From positions 1 through 64,000 of the forward strand of contig NZ_JACXLD010000006.1 in the NCBI RefSeq assembly GCF_014705705.1: a stretch of 64,000 nt of DNA, written 5' to 3'. Source of the stretch: Spongiibacter pelagi. Lineage in GTDB: Bacteria > Pseudomonadota > Gammaproteobacteria > Pseudomonadales > Spongiibacteraceae. Numbering within the stretch: the first letter of the stretch is position 1; every line of letters starts with the position of its first letter. The notes beneath the pieces were generated by a model. That model worked only from the letters and a program-made list of their open reading frames with translations, was not told the origin of the DNA and did not search any database. Positions 16,798 to 26,249 of the stretch are shown here, one piece after another. The position numbers were made by a program, and so were the translations under genes.

Positions 16798-17668
16798 AGT
16801 GGGTTGAGTGGTTCGTTGCCGTGATCCGGCACCGCATCACTCAAACGTACCGAACCGGCAGGTCGATCCAACCAGCGATTGACCTGAATCGGAGCCTTCA
16901 ATAAGGCGACCACTCTTTTCTGCAATTCGGTGTCGTCCAGCGTGCGACGATTTCTCAAGCGCAAATAATCATGCCAGGTCGGGCAGTTAAACCGCTCTAC
17001 CCATTGTTCCGGGTCGCTGAGATTGCGCGACAGCGACCACTCATAAGCACCATTACGGCTGCGCGCTTTTTGCTGTTCCCGCATTAAATTATAAAAATCC
17101 CGCGCTTGATCCGCATCGACTCGATACAGCAATTCAATACTGATTGGCCCGCTGCGGCCACTAATGCCTAGCTGCACATCGGGGTCATCCAGTACCCGTT
17201 CATCCAATTCGGTAGAGGCATCTCTATCGGCAATGGGGAAGATCCGGCTTAGCAATAATGAGCCAATTAAGGCAGCGGCGGCATAGTAGAAGGTCATTGC
17301 CAGCCCTTCATGTTTGGCTATCAACCCCCAACCCCAAGAGCCAAAGGCTACGCCGAGGGTAATGGCTGCGGTGGAGGTGGCAATGGCGCGGCCCATTACC
17401 CAGCGGGGTACAAATAATTGCACCATCACGCTGATGGTGGTGGTGATCATCATCCATGCTGCGCCGGAAATAAGCAGAATAAACAGATCAAGAAATAATA
17501 GCCGGCTCTGCGCCAGCGCGACCAAGCTCAATGCCACGGTGACGGTACACAGCTTGATGGTGTTTTCATTACCGAAGCGATTGCGCAAGGGCTGCAAGAT
17601 AAAAATGGCGCAGACTGCACCAATACCGAAGGCACCCAGCAGCAGACCAAAAGTATTGGCATCGCCCG
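16794..17668 (-). pseudogene. MFS_3-type (EntS-like) transporter, C-terminal part only
   Basis: Leftward from about 17668 the protein begins in mid-family at GDANTFGLLLGAFGIGA and runs through the later membrane helices into a soluble tail (RVDADQARDFYNLMREQQ...WSLSRNLSDPEQWVERF) typical of MFS_3 exporters with a C-terminal extension. These proteins are 500-550 residues; about 290 remain. The frame continues upstream for some 60 residues, but that part is antisense to the ThDP enzyme remnant and is not homologous. The N-terminal half and promoter are gone, deleted at the junction. Confidence 0.75.
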
Positions 17669-18075
17669 GTGACTCCTCTTTTATGTTCCATATCGCAGAA
17701 CTGGAAACTGCCGTGCGCAAAAATCTGCCGGTTGTGGTACTTGTAGGTGTGGATAATGCGTGGGGGCTGGAAGTGGGTTGCTGGCGCAAGCAAGTGGCCA
17801 TGGACTCTCCTGAAACGGAAGCGCACTGGGGTAAAGGGGTGCGTTTCGACACTATCGCCAAAGGCTTCGGCGCAGAAGGCGTGTACGTGAATAATGAAAA
17901 CGATATTGCCCCAGCGGTTGAGGCGGCAATTGCCAGCGGTAAAGTTACCGTGATTCACGTGCCGATTGATCCAGTGGCGAATGCCATGGATGCGCCAAAC
18001 TACGAAGAATTTAAGTCTTGGTATACCGACTTTAAACCGGGCTACGGCGCGGATGCTGCCGACGTTGCTTATTAA
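17668..18075 (+). pseudogene. ThDP-dependent enzyme (acetolactate synthase-like), C-terminal part only
   Basis: The sequence starts inside the ThDP-binding motif (GDSSFMFHIAELETA, where GDG.F is expected) and continues with RKNLPVVVLVGVDNAWG and a typical C-terminus. It equals only the last ~135 of about 550 residues. Its 5' end meets the headless MFS remnant head-to-head. An ATG at 17683 could start a short peptide but the enzyme would lack its substrate and FAD-like domains. An aldehyde dehydrogenase follows 54 bases on, so the pair may once have been a decarboxylase plus aldehyde dehydrogenase. Confidence 0.75.
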
Positions 18076-18129
18076 GGGGAATGGCGACTTCGCTATTCAA
18101 GAATTTTATTTTGCTAGAAGGATAAAAAG

Positions 18130-19563
18130 ATGCGCGAATACCTGAAGTTCTATGTAGACGGTCAGTGGGTTGATCCGCTTGAGGCGGGCAGCACTGAAAC
18201 CATTAACCCCGCCACTGAAGAAGTGTCTGGCAAAATTGCGCTGGGCGGTGTGAGCGATGTGGATCGCGCGGTTAAAGCGGCACGCAAAGCCTTTGATAGT
18301 TGGTCGCAAACCAGTCGCGAAACCCGTTTGGCCTTGCTGGACAAGATAAACGCGGAATACGAAAAGCGCATGGCCGACCTCGGCTTGGCGATTACCGAAG
18401 AGATGGGCGCGCCCGCAGAACTGGCCGGAGGTTTTCACGTGGCCTTGGGTGCGGGTCACCTCGGCACCGCCATTGAAAGCCTGAAAACGTTTGAGTTTGA
18501 GCAGAAGATGGGCGCGACCATGGTTCGCTATGAACCTATCGGTGTGGTTGGCATGATTACCCCGTGGAACTGGCCCATTAACCAGATTGCGGTAAAAGTG
18601 TTTCCGGCTATTGCCGCAGGCTGCACCGTGGTACTGAAGCCTTCACAAGAAGCCCATTTCTCCGCGCAAATTTTTGCTGAAATCATGGAAGCTGCCGGTG
18701 TGCCAGCCGGTGTATTTAACCTGATTCAAGGTCGTGGCTCGGTGGTGGGTGCCGAGCTGTCGCGTCATCCCGGTGTGGATATGGTGTCGATTACTGGCTC
18801 TGAATCTGCCGGTATTGAAGTGGCTAAAAATGCGGCGGATACCGTTAAGCGAGTGACTCAAGAACTGGGTGGCAAGAGCGCCTTGATCGTTCTGGATGAC
18901 GAGCAGCTAGCGGAAAACGTTACCAAGGGCGTGGCCGGAATGATGATGAACTCCGGTCAAACCTGTAGCGCAACTACCCGTTTATTAGTGCCAAAAGCGC
19001 GTATGGAAGAAGCAATGGCAGCGGCCAAAGCCGGTGCAGAGAGCGTAACCGTAGGTGATCCAAACAGCGGCGTGGCAATGGGCCCGGTGGTATCAAAAAG
19101 CCAGTTTAATTCGATTCAGCAATATATTGAAAAGGGTATTGCCGAAGGCGCAACGCTGGTAACCGGTGGCCCCGGTCGCCCTGAAGGTTTAAACAAAGGC
19201 TGGTATGTTAAGCCCACCGTATTTGCCAATGTCACCAATGACATGGTGATTGCCCGCGAAGAAATCTTTGGCCCGGTGCAAACTATTTTGGGTTACGACG
19301 ATTTGGACGATGCCATTGCCATTGCCAACGATAGCGACTTTGGTCTGGCTGGCGGTGTGTACGGCTTAGATCTGGAAACCTGCCGCAACGTTGCCCGCCG
19401 TATGCGTACCGGTTGGGTGTCAATCAATGACGGTTTCGATTTTAACTGCCCTTTCGGTGGTTATAAAAAGAGTGGAAATGGGCGTGAGTGGGGCGAGTTT
19501 GGTTTTCACGAATATCTAGAAATTAAGGGTATTCTGGGGTTTGAACCTGCCGAAGAAGGCTGA
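18130..19563 (+). CDS. NAD(P)-dependent aldehyde dehydrogenase
   Basis: Full-length ALDH of 477 residues with AGAAGG upstream. Visible landmarks: PWNWP, the cofactor loop with ITGSESAG, the general base in QELGGKS near residue 245, the catalytic cysteine in GQTCSA near 279, and REEIFGPV. It oxidises an aldehyde to an acid. It follows the ThDP enzyme remnant and could have processed its aldehyde product. It ends at a strong bidirectional terminator. The substrate class cannot be fixed from sequence. Confidence 0.92.
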   Translation: MREYLKFYVDGQWVDPLEAGSTETINPATEEVSGKIALGGVSDVDRAVKAARKAFDSWSQTSRETRLALLDKINAEYEKRMADLGLAITEEMGAPAELAGGFHVALGAGHLGTAIESLKTFEFEQKMGATMVRYEPIGVVGMITPWNWPINQIAVKVFPAIAAGCTVVLKPSQEAHFSAQIFAEIMEAAGVPAGVFNLIQGRGSVVGAELSRHPGVDMVSITGSESAGIEVAKNAADTVKRVTQELGGKSALIVLDDEQLAENVTKGVAGMMMNSGQTCSATTRLLVPKARMEEAMAAAKAGAESVTVGDPNSGVAMGPVVSKSQFNSIQQYIEKGIAEGATLVTGGPGRPEGLNKGWYVKPTVFANVTNDMVIAREEIFGPVQTILGYDDLDDAIAIANDSDFGLAGGVYGLDLETCRNVARRMRTGWVSINDGFDFNCPFGGYKKSGNGREWGEFGFHEYLEIKGILGFEPAEEG

Positions 19564-19592
19564 TTTTTTCTTCTAAACAATGAGTAATGAAA

Positions 19593-19628
19593 AACCCTGC
19601 AGTATTTAAGTACTGCAGGGTTTTTTTA
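19593..19628. terminator. Bidirectional terminator between ALDH and TraX genes
   Basis: AACCCTGCAGTA and TACTGCAGGGTT form a 12-bp stem with a 6-nt loop, T-run on the right and A-run on the left, so it serves both converging genes. Confidence 0.9.
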
Positions 19629-20696
19629 TTTTCTTACTTTTTGTTGAGGCATTAGGCATTGAGCCTTTTGGTCTGTCTGAGCATTAATTTGCTTTGCTAT
19701 TTCAGAGCAAACGACTTCTGATTTCGTGTTATCACCTTCAATCCGAATGTGGTGAGTCTCGGTACGTACAACCCAGTAATCCTCGGATTTTCCATCAACC
19801 GTGGCCTCAAGCTCAGGTTCGAGATTTCTTGGACAAATCGACGAAGTAATTTCACATGTTGGACAGGAGGATTTCACCTCATTTTCAATTGTAAGGTTGA
19901 TCGCCTGACACTGATCGAGACTTCTCACTGGCGTGCCAATGTAAAGCAAGGAGAAGTTTGGGGTTATGGCAGTGCGAAGAATGGGGTAATAAGGGTTTCC
20001 ATAAACCAAAAATGTATACACCAGCAAAATTATTACGTACTGAAGCGGATAGATAATATAAAACAAATATTTGAGATGTGGGCTCCCATTTTTATTCCTG
20101 AAATAAATCAAAACTAATGCGGCCAAGCTCCAAAATTCGATAGGCGAGCTAAAATAGAAGCGAGATAAATCAACAGAATGCTTGGTTTGGAGGAGGTGGA
20201 TTAGCAGTGGCGCCACACCGAGAAGCAAACCTTGAGCAGCGAGCATGACTTTGAAATGGTTGCGAAAAATATAAAACGCCGCCACAGAAAGAACACCGGC
20301 AATCCCATAATCTGTATTAAAAATCGCGGCGAGACTTGAGCAGGCGACTGCCATAGCCAGCCAGATCCAGCGGTTTTTGAATCGCTTTATTGCTCCAATT
20401 ACTAGCAGGCCGAGGCACAGGGTGAACACCGTATTGAGTATCAGGTTGGGAGCACCAATGGCCTTGTTAGCAAACCAGAATGGGGGTTGGGCTACCAGTG
20501 CCAGTAAGGCTAAACGGAAGACGTATTGTTTGAGGTCGCGTGTGTGCTGAGCTCCATTGGCGACAAGCCAGGCAAACAATGGAAAAGCCAAGCGGCCAAC
20601 TATGCGGAATATTTCGAACTGGGGGAAGAAAAAAAGTCCGATGTGATCGATGATCATGCTTAGGAGCGCAATGATTTTTAGCTGGAATGATGTCAT
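19626..20696 (-). CDS. TraX-family membrane protein with extended cysteine-rich C-terminus
   Basis: The first ~245 residues match TraX (IALLSMIIDHIGLFFFPQ, RIVGRLAFPLFAWLVANGA) with eight or more membrane helices. TraX of F acetylates pilin, but chromosomal members are common and their targets unknown; they resemble acyltransferase-3 proteins. After the last helix (about residue 245) this one carries a ~110-residue polar domain with a CPTC motif and several other cysteines, likely periplasmic, absent from ordinary TraX. No conjugation gene is nearby. Confidence 0.8.
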   Translation of the reverse strand: MTSFQLKIIALLSMIIDHIGLFFFPQFEIFRIVGRLAFPLFAWLVANGAQHTRDLKQYVFRLALLALVAQPPFWFANKAIGAPNLILNTVFTLCLGLLVIGAIKRFKNRWIWLAMAVACSSLAAIFNTDYGIAGVLSVAAFYIFRNHFKVMLAAQGLLLGVAPLLIHLLQTKHSVDLSRFYFSSPIEFWSLAALVLIYFRNKNGSPHLKYLFYIIYPLQYVIILLVYTFLVYGNPYYPILRTAITPNFSLLYIGTPVRSLDQCQAINLTIENEVKSSCPTCEITSSICPRNLEPELEATVDGKSEDYWVVRTETHHIRIEGDNTKSEVVCSEIAKQINAQTDQKAQCLMPQQKVRK

Positions 20697-20782
20697 CGTG
20701 AAATCTTGGTAAATCTTTCCGTTAAGTTAAGCGGCCATCGTGAATAAAATAATGAATTCTGACAACACTTAAAATAAAAGTT

Positions 20783-21367
20783 TTAGCGCGCAATACCTTT
20801 AAGCAGGGTCATGGCGCTGTCGATGGCGTAACGAGGGAAATCGATTTTTTCCGGCACAATACTCAGCGCAATTCCAATTCCGTCAAACACACCACGAATA
20901 CCAGAAGCGATCGCATCGGCATCGGTCTTGGGGTGAAATTCTTTTTGCTTGATTCCCAGAGTAATAAGCTCGGCGAGCTGTTTGTGGAATAGATCGTACT
21001 GTTCGCGCATCAGCGCGTGAAACCGGGGTAAAAACCGTGCTTGGGCAAAAAAATCCAAGAACAGCTGATTGTACTGGCCCATATCAATCAGCACTTCCTG
21101 ATGGTTTTCCAGCAGGGCTTGTAATTGTTTTGTCGCCGATTGCTTGGGGTCGGCTTCCATATTAATGCGGCTGATAATGCTGTCGGTAAAGCTGCTTAAC
21201 ACGCCGATAAGCAGTTCTTCTTTGCTGGCGAAGTGGTGATAAACGCCGCCCTTGCTCAGGCCAGAGGCCTCAACAAAATCGTTCATCCGGCTGCCGGCTA
21301 CGCCTTTTTCCAGTAGCACGGTAATAGCGCCATCGATGATTTTTTGGCGGGGTAAATCAGAATTCAT
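20783..21367 (-). CDS. TetR-family repressor, last gene of the RND operon
   Basis: A 194-residue TetR protein with helix-turn-helix KIIDGAITVLLEKGVAGSRM...SGLSKGGVYHHFASKEELL and an all-helical ligand domain. Its start lies 11 bases inside the end of the beta-barrel gene, so it is translated with the operon. A TetR-type palindrome fills the spacer of the operon promoter at 26.1 kb, which suggests that this protein represses its own operon and is released by the transported substrate. That link is inferred. Confidence 0.9.
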   Translation of the reverse strand: MNSDLPRQKIIDGAITVLLEKGVAGSRMNDFVEASGLSKGGVYHHFASKEELLIGVLSSFTDSIISRINMEADPKQSATKQLQALLENHQEVLIDMGQYNQLFLDFFAQARFLPRFHALMREQYDLFHKQLAELITLGIKQKEFHPKTDADAIASGIRGVFDGIGIALSIVPEKIDFPRYAIDSAMTLLKGIAR

Positions 21368-22607
21368 ACTTGATACTCAGCGTGGCGGATTCCTCTGCAG
21401 GTGCAATGGGAATCGGGGTTGTGCTGTTCAAGTCGGCAAGGGTTAAGGCAAAGGAGGTGCTTAAATAATCATTCCATTGATAGTCGGCCAGCACGGTCAC
21501 CATTGAAAATTTAGGCTCGGAAGAGCGATTGCCCAATAAGCTCATCGTTAAATCGTCATTCAAATACGTTTTTCGCCAGCCTACGGTGAGCACTTCAAAG
21601 TCTTGTTGTTTGGCTTGTTGGTCTTGGAAACGCGCCGCCCAGATACCGCCATTAAGCATATGGTTAGTGCGGGTGGTGAATTCAAAACCCAATGCGACAT
21701 CGGCTCGTGAATCTTTGTCGCCGCTAATAGGTGTGATTTGTTGGCTGCGATAGGCCGCTTCCGCCTTGATCAGCAATCGACCCACTGCCACCGAGCTGGC
21801 GGCGCCAAGCATATTAAACTGGGCGAGCTGTGCTTCAAATCCGCTTGTCGGGCCGAGAAAAACTGGCGTGGGCGTATTATCAAATAGCCGCGCGGCCATC
21901 AGGCTAAGGTCAAACCCGCTGCCGTGCCATTTAAAGCGCAGGCCGAATTCCTCATCGGGATCAGCGTCAAGTGTGAGTGGTGGTGCGCCCGGAGCTAAGG
22001 TGATTTGTAGTGGGTGGTGCTGATAAATATCGTTTTTGGCTTCTGGTGTGTAAAACGCCTGTAACTGCGCCTTACCCGAAAAACACTCGCCCACTAGCAT
22101 ATCTTGGTGCAGGCGCACGGTGCCGTAGTCGGTTAATAGCTGTTCGGTGTAATCAAACGGCGTGACAATATCGGTAACAAAGGTGCCTTCAACACTGCCC
22201 CAAATCAAACCTTGTCGTCCGAGGGTGGCGGTGCAAGCACCCTGGCTGTATTGAATCGATGCGCGCTGCCATTTGATATTGTGATAAGCGTCGCCGCGAT
22301 TCTCGGCAAAGTCATCTTCATGCCAAAAATAGCGGTAGCGACTGTCGAGTTGCAGATACCAGCCTTCGGCTAAATTGCGTTCAAATTCAATTTGCAGGCT
22401 ACTTTGCTCTCGGTTGATATCGCCGGGCACTTGTGTGTGATTGTGGGCGAGGGTGGTTTTAAATCCATCGGTCCAGTGGGGCGCTTGGGTTTCGATTTCT
22501 GAGGAATCAAAATCAAAGTCGCCGCCACCGAGAAAATCCTCGGCAGTAATAACGCTGGATTGCAGTGCGAGTGCCGCGACCAGCAGTGTTGTTTTGTACG
22601 TATTCAT
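21357..22607 (-). CDS. Outer-membrane beta-barrel protein of an RND operon (DUF1302-like)
   Basis: A signal peptide (about residues 1-22, ending SVITA) leads to a 390-residue body of alternating polar and aromatic beta strands. The segment TATLGRQGLIWGS with later strand repeats and a C-terminal ATLSIKYEF, ending in phenylalanine as barrel proteins do, recalls the DUF1302-type porins found with RND/LolA-like partners. Start overlaps the LolA-like gene stop by 1 base (TAATG). It is probably the outer-membrane part of the export or surface-delivery route encoded here. Confidence 0.75.
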   Translation of the reverse strand: MNTYKTTLLVAALALQSSVITAEDFLGGGDFDFDSSEIETQAPHWTDGFKTTLAHNHTQVPGDINREQSSLQIEFERNLAEGWYLQLDSRYRYFWHEDDFAENRGDAYHNIKWQRASIQYSQGACTATLGRQGLIWGSVEGTFVTDIVTPFDYTEQLLTDYGTVRLHQDMLVGECFSGKAQLQAFYTPEAKNDIYQHHPLQITLAPGAPPLTLDADPDEEFGLRFKWHGSGFDLSLMAARLFDNTPTPVFLGPTSGFEAQLAQFNMLGAASSVAVGRLLIKAEAAYRSQQITPISGDKDSRADVALGFEFTTRTNHMLNGGIWAARFQDQQAKQQDFEVLTVGWRKTYLNDDLTMSLLGNRSSEPKFSMVTVLADYQWNDYLSTSFALTLADLNSTTPIPIAPAEESATLSIKYEF

Positions 22608-23491
22608 TACTGAAAATACTGTCGCAGCGCTTCAAGGGTTTTTTCGCGGTAGGCAAAATCCGTCAGGGTTCGCTGGGTGAGAAACTCGTCTTCAACCGTG
22701 ACATTCAAGGCGACCGCCTCGGTTTTCATATTGGATAAGCGCTGGGACTGAATATTGATCAGAGTGACATCCCGCGCAATCCAAAAGCCATTTAGGTTCT
22801 CAATATCTTTAAACAGAATTTGTTTAAAGGGCTTGCCGCGCTTGTCGTAGGTTTGCGCTTTGAGCAGGGTAAAGCGCTCTTTATCTACCCAGTACAGTAG
22901 CTTGCTGTAGTCGGTTTTCATTAAGCGCTCTGGTTTTGGCAGGGCTTCAATCACCCACACTTCGCGGTCATTAAAGGGGCCTTCCTGTAAGATTTTGTAG
23001 CTGTACTCATCGACATTGCCATTTTCCATATCCTCGGTGGTGAATTCCGAGCCGAATACGGAAACGGGCTCGCGATCTTCACCGGTGCCGCTGGCCATGC
23101 GTTTTACATTGCCCAGCGCGCTGAGATACAGCCAAGATTCGGTGTCACGGCTGGGGTCGTCGTAGTTATAGGTCAGCATGCCGATGCCGCGCTCACTGGC
23201 GGGCTCAAGCAAAATAGAAATTCCTTTGCTGTCTTTTTTGTTGGGGCCGTATTGCTTAGAAACACTTTCCAGCACTTTTACACGTGGCGTTTCCGCACAG
23301 CTAATCTGTTTATTACTGGTGCCAAATTTACAGGTGGAGAGTTGTGAGCGAGACAGATTACCGTCGGCAATATCCCGCTGCTGGGCATCCATTTTTTCCA
23401 TAATGCCCTGTGCAGACAGGGTTTCTGCCTGTAGCGGTGCTACCAAAAAGGCCGCCACTAAGGCGGCGGTGAAATAGGGTTTTACTTGCAT
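22607..23491 (-). CDS. LolA-like outer membrane lipoprotein-sorting family protein
   Basis: A 294-residue periplasmic protein with signal peptide (ending PLQA-E near residue 22). SWLYLSALGNVKRM, VFGSEFTTEDM, YSYKILQEGPFNDREVWVIEALPKP and LLYWVDKERFTLLKAQTYD are the hallmarks of the LolA-like family usually encoded beside MMPL/RND transporters. It probably carries a lipid or other hydrophobic cargo across the periplasm between the RND protein and the outer-membrane barrel. Confidence 0.88.
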   Translation of the reverse strand: MQVKPYFTAALVAAFLVAPLQAETLSAQGIMEKMDAQQRDIADGNLSRSQLSTCKFGTSNKQISCAETPRVKVLESVSKQYGPNKKDSKGISILLEPASERGIGMLTYNYDDPSRDTESWLYLSALGNVKRMASGTGEDREPVSVFGSEFTTEDMENGNVDEYSYKILQEGPFNDREVWVIEALPKPERLMKTDYSKLLYWVDKERFTLLKAQTYDKRGKPFKQILFKDIENLNGFWIARDVTLINIQSQRLSNMKTEAVALNVTVEDEFLTQRTLTDFAYREKTLEALRQYFQ

Positions 23492-23523
23492 AACATCACC
23501 ATTATTCGAATTGTGTTCAGCGT

Positions 23524-26088
23524 TTAAATTGCGGGCTCGACCTGTTTTGCATGTCTTTGGCGACCGAGCTTGGGTTTTAGCCAGTACATCAGTGCGGGCA
23601 GGAAGAGCAGGTCAGATAACAGGGCAACAAAAATTGCTGCCGCGCCAAACAAGCCGGGTTTAGCAATGCCGAGATAGCCGGCAAAACCCAGTACACCAAA
23701 ACCCAAGCCGAGAATCAGACTGGTGAAGGCCACGGCTTGGCCTACTTCACGTAAGGTTTGTGAAACCGCAAGATCAACATCGCCATGTTCCAGCCAGGAT
23801 TGCCGGTAGTGGGTGAGGAAATGAATGGTGTCATCCACGGCAATGCCAATGATGATAGGAGCGACAATTAGCGTGTCGGTATCCAGTGAAATATCCAACC
23901 AACCCATCACGCCAAAGGTGAAAATGGCGGGCAGCATATTGGGGATCATGGAGATAAGCCCCGCTTGATAAGAACCCAGCGCGACCATCATCAGCAGGGC
24001 GATAATGCCAAATGCCAGACTGAAGCTTTTAAACTGCGTCCAGGCAATGTGGTCCATTAGCTTCCACATCAGGTGGAAGGTGCCGGTCACTTGCACATCC
24101 ATCTCGGGATATTTTGTTTTCAGAGGGCTGAAAACGGTTTCGACATCGTTATCCAGCAATTCAAAAAAGCTGATGTATTCGTCGGTGCCGCCGTTTTTCA
24201 TAAACAGGGTGATATGGCTTTTGCTGTAGTCGTCGCTCACCACATCGCGGCGATCATCCGGATTGGCGTTATTAAACATATACAGAAGCTGGGCGCTCAA
24301 CCGTGGGTCATCGGGAATGAGGTGGTAGCTCTGATCATCGCCATGCATCACTTGGCTGCTGTCTTTAACAATATTCGCCAACGACAGGGTTTTAACTACG
24401 CGCTCGCCATATTGCGTGGCAAGCAGGGACTGCATTTGGTCGATAGCTTTAAGCACCTCGGGGTCCTGCAGTGCATCGGCCTGATTAAAGTCCATGTAAA
24501 TTTCTAAGCCCAATGCGCCCATCATTTCCTTGTCGACAATATTCATCGCTTTTTTCAGCGGCGCGGATTCTCGGGCGAGTCCCGCAATATTGCTATCAAT
24601 ATTGATGTTCATCGAGCCGATGATAAGAAACGCAAATACGCCCAAGTATGCAATCACAATGGCCTTTGAACGACGCTTGGTATAGCCCGCAATCCAGTTT
24701 AATAAGGGTTGAATATCTACCAGTGGTTTTTTGCCCTTGCTGTTATTGGTGGCGGAAAGGGGTTTTAGATGGGGATGCCAAAAGTCGAGCAGAATGGGCA
24801 GTACACACAAAATCAGCACAAAGCACACCGCAATTGCCAGCGCTGAGGTGGTGCCAAACACGATGATAATCGGCATATCTGCCATGGTGAGCGAGAACAT
24901 GCCGACCATGGTGGTGAAGGACGTTAACAAGATGGGGTAGCCAGTTTTTTTGTACGCCAGCGCCAATGCCTGCTCGTGGGATTCACCTTCGCGTTTAAAA
25001 TGCGTGTAAGAGCTGAGCACGTGAATACAACTGGCAATGCCTACCGCAAGGGTGAGCATAAAGGTGAGTACCAACATGCTGGAAAACACCAGCCCCATCC
25101 ATGCGCCTAGCCCCAGTGCCCAGATATTGGCAATGCCGACAATTAAAATTGACCACACGACTGCGCTAAATGAGCGGAACAGTGCCCATAACAATACCAC
25201 CACAATTCCAACCATGGCGAGAATGAGGGCGAGTGCTTCAATGATGCCATTCATGACAAAGTCGGAGGTGACCGGATTACCGACATAATAGAAGTCGAAA
25301 TCGGCGTATTCCGGTGTTTCGATTAATGCCCGCAGCTCATTCATGAATAGGTGATATTCCTCAAGCTGCACGGTTTTGAACTGAACATCTTCAACCGTGG
25401 CATTGGGGTCGACTTCGAGAGATGTATCTAAATCGAGGCCAAAGCCATCATCTAGTAATAAATTGTCGGCGTTGGATTCGCTGGCGGCTTCGGTAAATTT
25501 TGGAACGGTGCCGATATTGGTTTTTAGTGTTAGCGCGCCGTACTGATAATCCGGCGAGTAAAACAATCGGGCAAAACTGTTTTGGCTATCAGCAATATTG
25601 CGGCGTTGCTCCCGTTCTGCATCGGTAGCGGGGAAGTCCGCGCCAATTAATTTCTTGGCAATGAGAGTATCGCCTTCAGCAATTTGATAGCGCGCATTAA
25701 ATAGGCTGTCTACTTGGGTAATGCGAGCAAGCTCATTGGGTTCAGGCTGGAGGCTGGCCTGCTCGATTGCCTTGTGTAGTTTCTCCAGTGATTTTAGCGC
25801 CTCTGCAGAAAAGGCATCGCCGGATTTGTGTCGATAAACGAGGTATACCGATTCATCGCTGCCGAACTGGCGTCTATATACATCGCGCATTTCAACCGGC
25901 CCTGCGCGTTCTGGGAACCAAGACTCCGGGGAAATATCAACGGTGAAGTGCTGGCGAATACCGGTAATAGAAAAGGCGGTAATAGCGATAACAGCCAGTA
26001 AGCTAAGTAAACGGTAACCGCGCATTATTGCCGGCATTTTTCCGAACGCATTGTTCAGACTGGAGGAGAAGGACACAGAAAATCTCAT
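23524..26088 (-). CDS. RND-superfamily (MMPL/HpnN-like) hydrophobic substrate transporter
   Basis: About 854 residues with two sets of six membrane helices separated by large periplasmic loops. The helix blocks (LTFMLTLAVGIASCIHVLSSYTHF; GIAVDDTIHFLTHYRQSW) are typical of the sterol-sensing-domain branch of RND proteins that move lipids or other hydrophobic molecules, driven by protons. I prefer the ATG at 26088; a frame from 26127 would start inside the promoter. It heads the operon RND / LolA-like / barrel / TetR. The cargo may be a lipid or hydrophobic compound. Confidence 0.88.
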   Translation of the reverse strand: MRFSVSFSSSLNNAFGKMPAIMRGYRLLSLLAVIAITAFSITGIRQHFTVDISPESWFPERAGPVEMRDVYRRQFGSDESVYLVYRHKSGDAFSAEALKSLEKLHKAIEQASLQPEPNELARITQVDSLFNARYQIAEGDTLIAKKLIGADFPATDAEREQRRNIADSQNSFARLFYSPDYQYGALTLKTNIGTVPKFTEAASESNADNLLLDDGFGLDLDTSLEVDPNATVEDVQFKTVQLEEYHLFMNELRALIETPEYADFDFYYVGNPVTSDFVMNGIIEALALILAMVGIVVVLLWALFRSFSAVVWSILIVGIANIWALGLGAWMGLVFSSMLVLTFMLTLAVGIASCIHVLSSYTHFKREGESHEQALALAYKKTGYPILLTSFTTMVGMFSLTMADMPIIIVFGTTSALAIAVCFVLILCVLPILLDFWHPHLKPLSATNNSKGKKPLVDIQPLLNWIAGYTKRRSKAIVIAYLGVFAFLIIGSMNINIDSNIAGLARESAPLKKAMNIVDKEMMGALGLEIYMDFNQADALQDPEVLKAIDQMQSLLATQYGERVVKTLSLANIVKDSSQVMHGDDQSYHLIPDDPRLSAQLLYMFNNANPDDRRDVVSDDYSKSHITLFMKNGGTDEYISFFELLDNDVETVFSPLKTKYPEMDVQVTGTFHLMWKLMDHIAWTQFKSFSLAFGIIALLMMVALGSYQAGLISMIPNMLPAIFTFGVMGWLDISLDTDTLIVAPIIIGIAVDDTIHFLTHYRQSWLEHGDVDLAVSQTLREVGQAVAFTSLILGLGFGVLGFAGYLGIAKPGLFGAAAIFVALLSDLLFLPALMYWLKPKLGRQRHAKQVEPAI

Positions 26089-26113
26089 TTTTAGTATTGT
26101 TGATAATGGAATG

Positions 26114-26142
26114 AGTTTAGAGACCAACTGGTCGGTCTACAA
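26114..26142 (-). promoter_or_regulatory. Promoter of the RND operon with TetR-type operator in its spacer
   Basis: Leftward: -35 TTGTAG (26142-26137), a 17-base spacer, -10 TAAACT (26119-26114), then the RND start 26 bases on. The spacer holds most of the quasi-palindrome AGACCAACTGGTCGGTCT (26121-26138, 14 of 18 positions symmetric), of the GACC...GGTC type common for TetR proteins. A repressor there would block RNA polymerase directly. Confidence 0.6.
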
Positions 26143-26249
26143 TCGATTTTCGATTACGAGTTGTTTAGGTTTGAAGGATGTAGGTAAGGAAATTCAGGAT
26201 TTGGGAAGAAACCCGGTGCAGTCTATTCTATGCTATGGCTGAAAGGTAC

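Noticed and set aside
17314-17667. N-terminal extension of the ThDP frame
   Set aside because: It is antisense to the MFS remnant and has no homology to ThDP enzymes; only the part from 17668 is real.
17669-17861. N-terminal extension of the MFS frame
   Set aside because: It is antisense to the ThDP enzyme remnant, not membrane helices; the MFS homology begins at about 17668.
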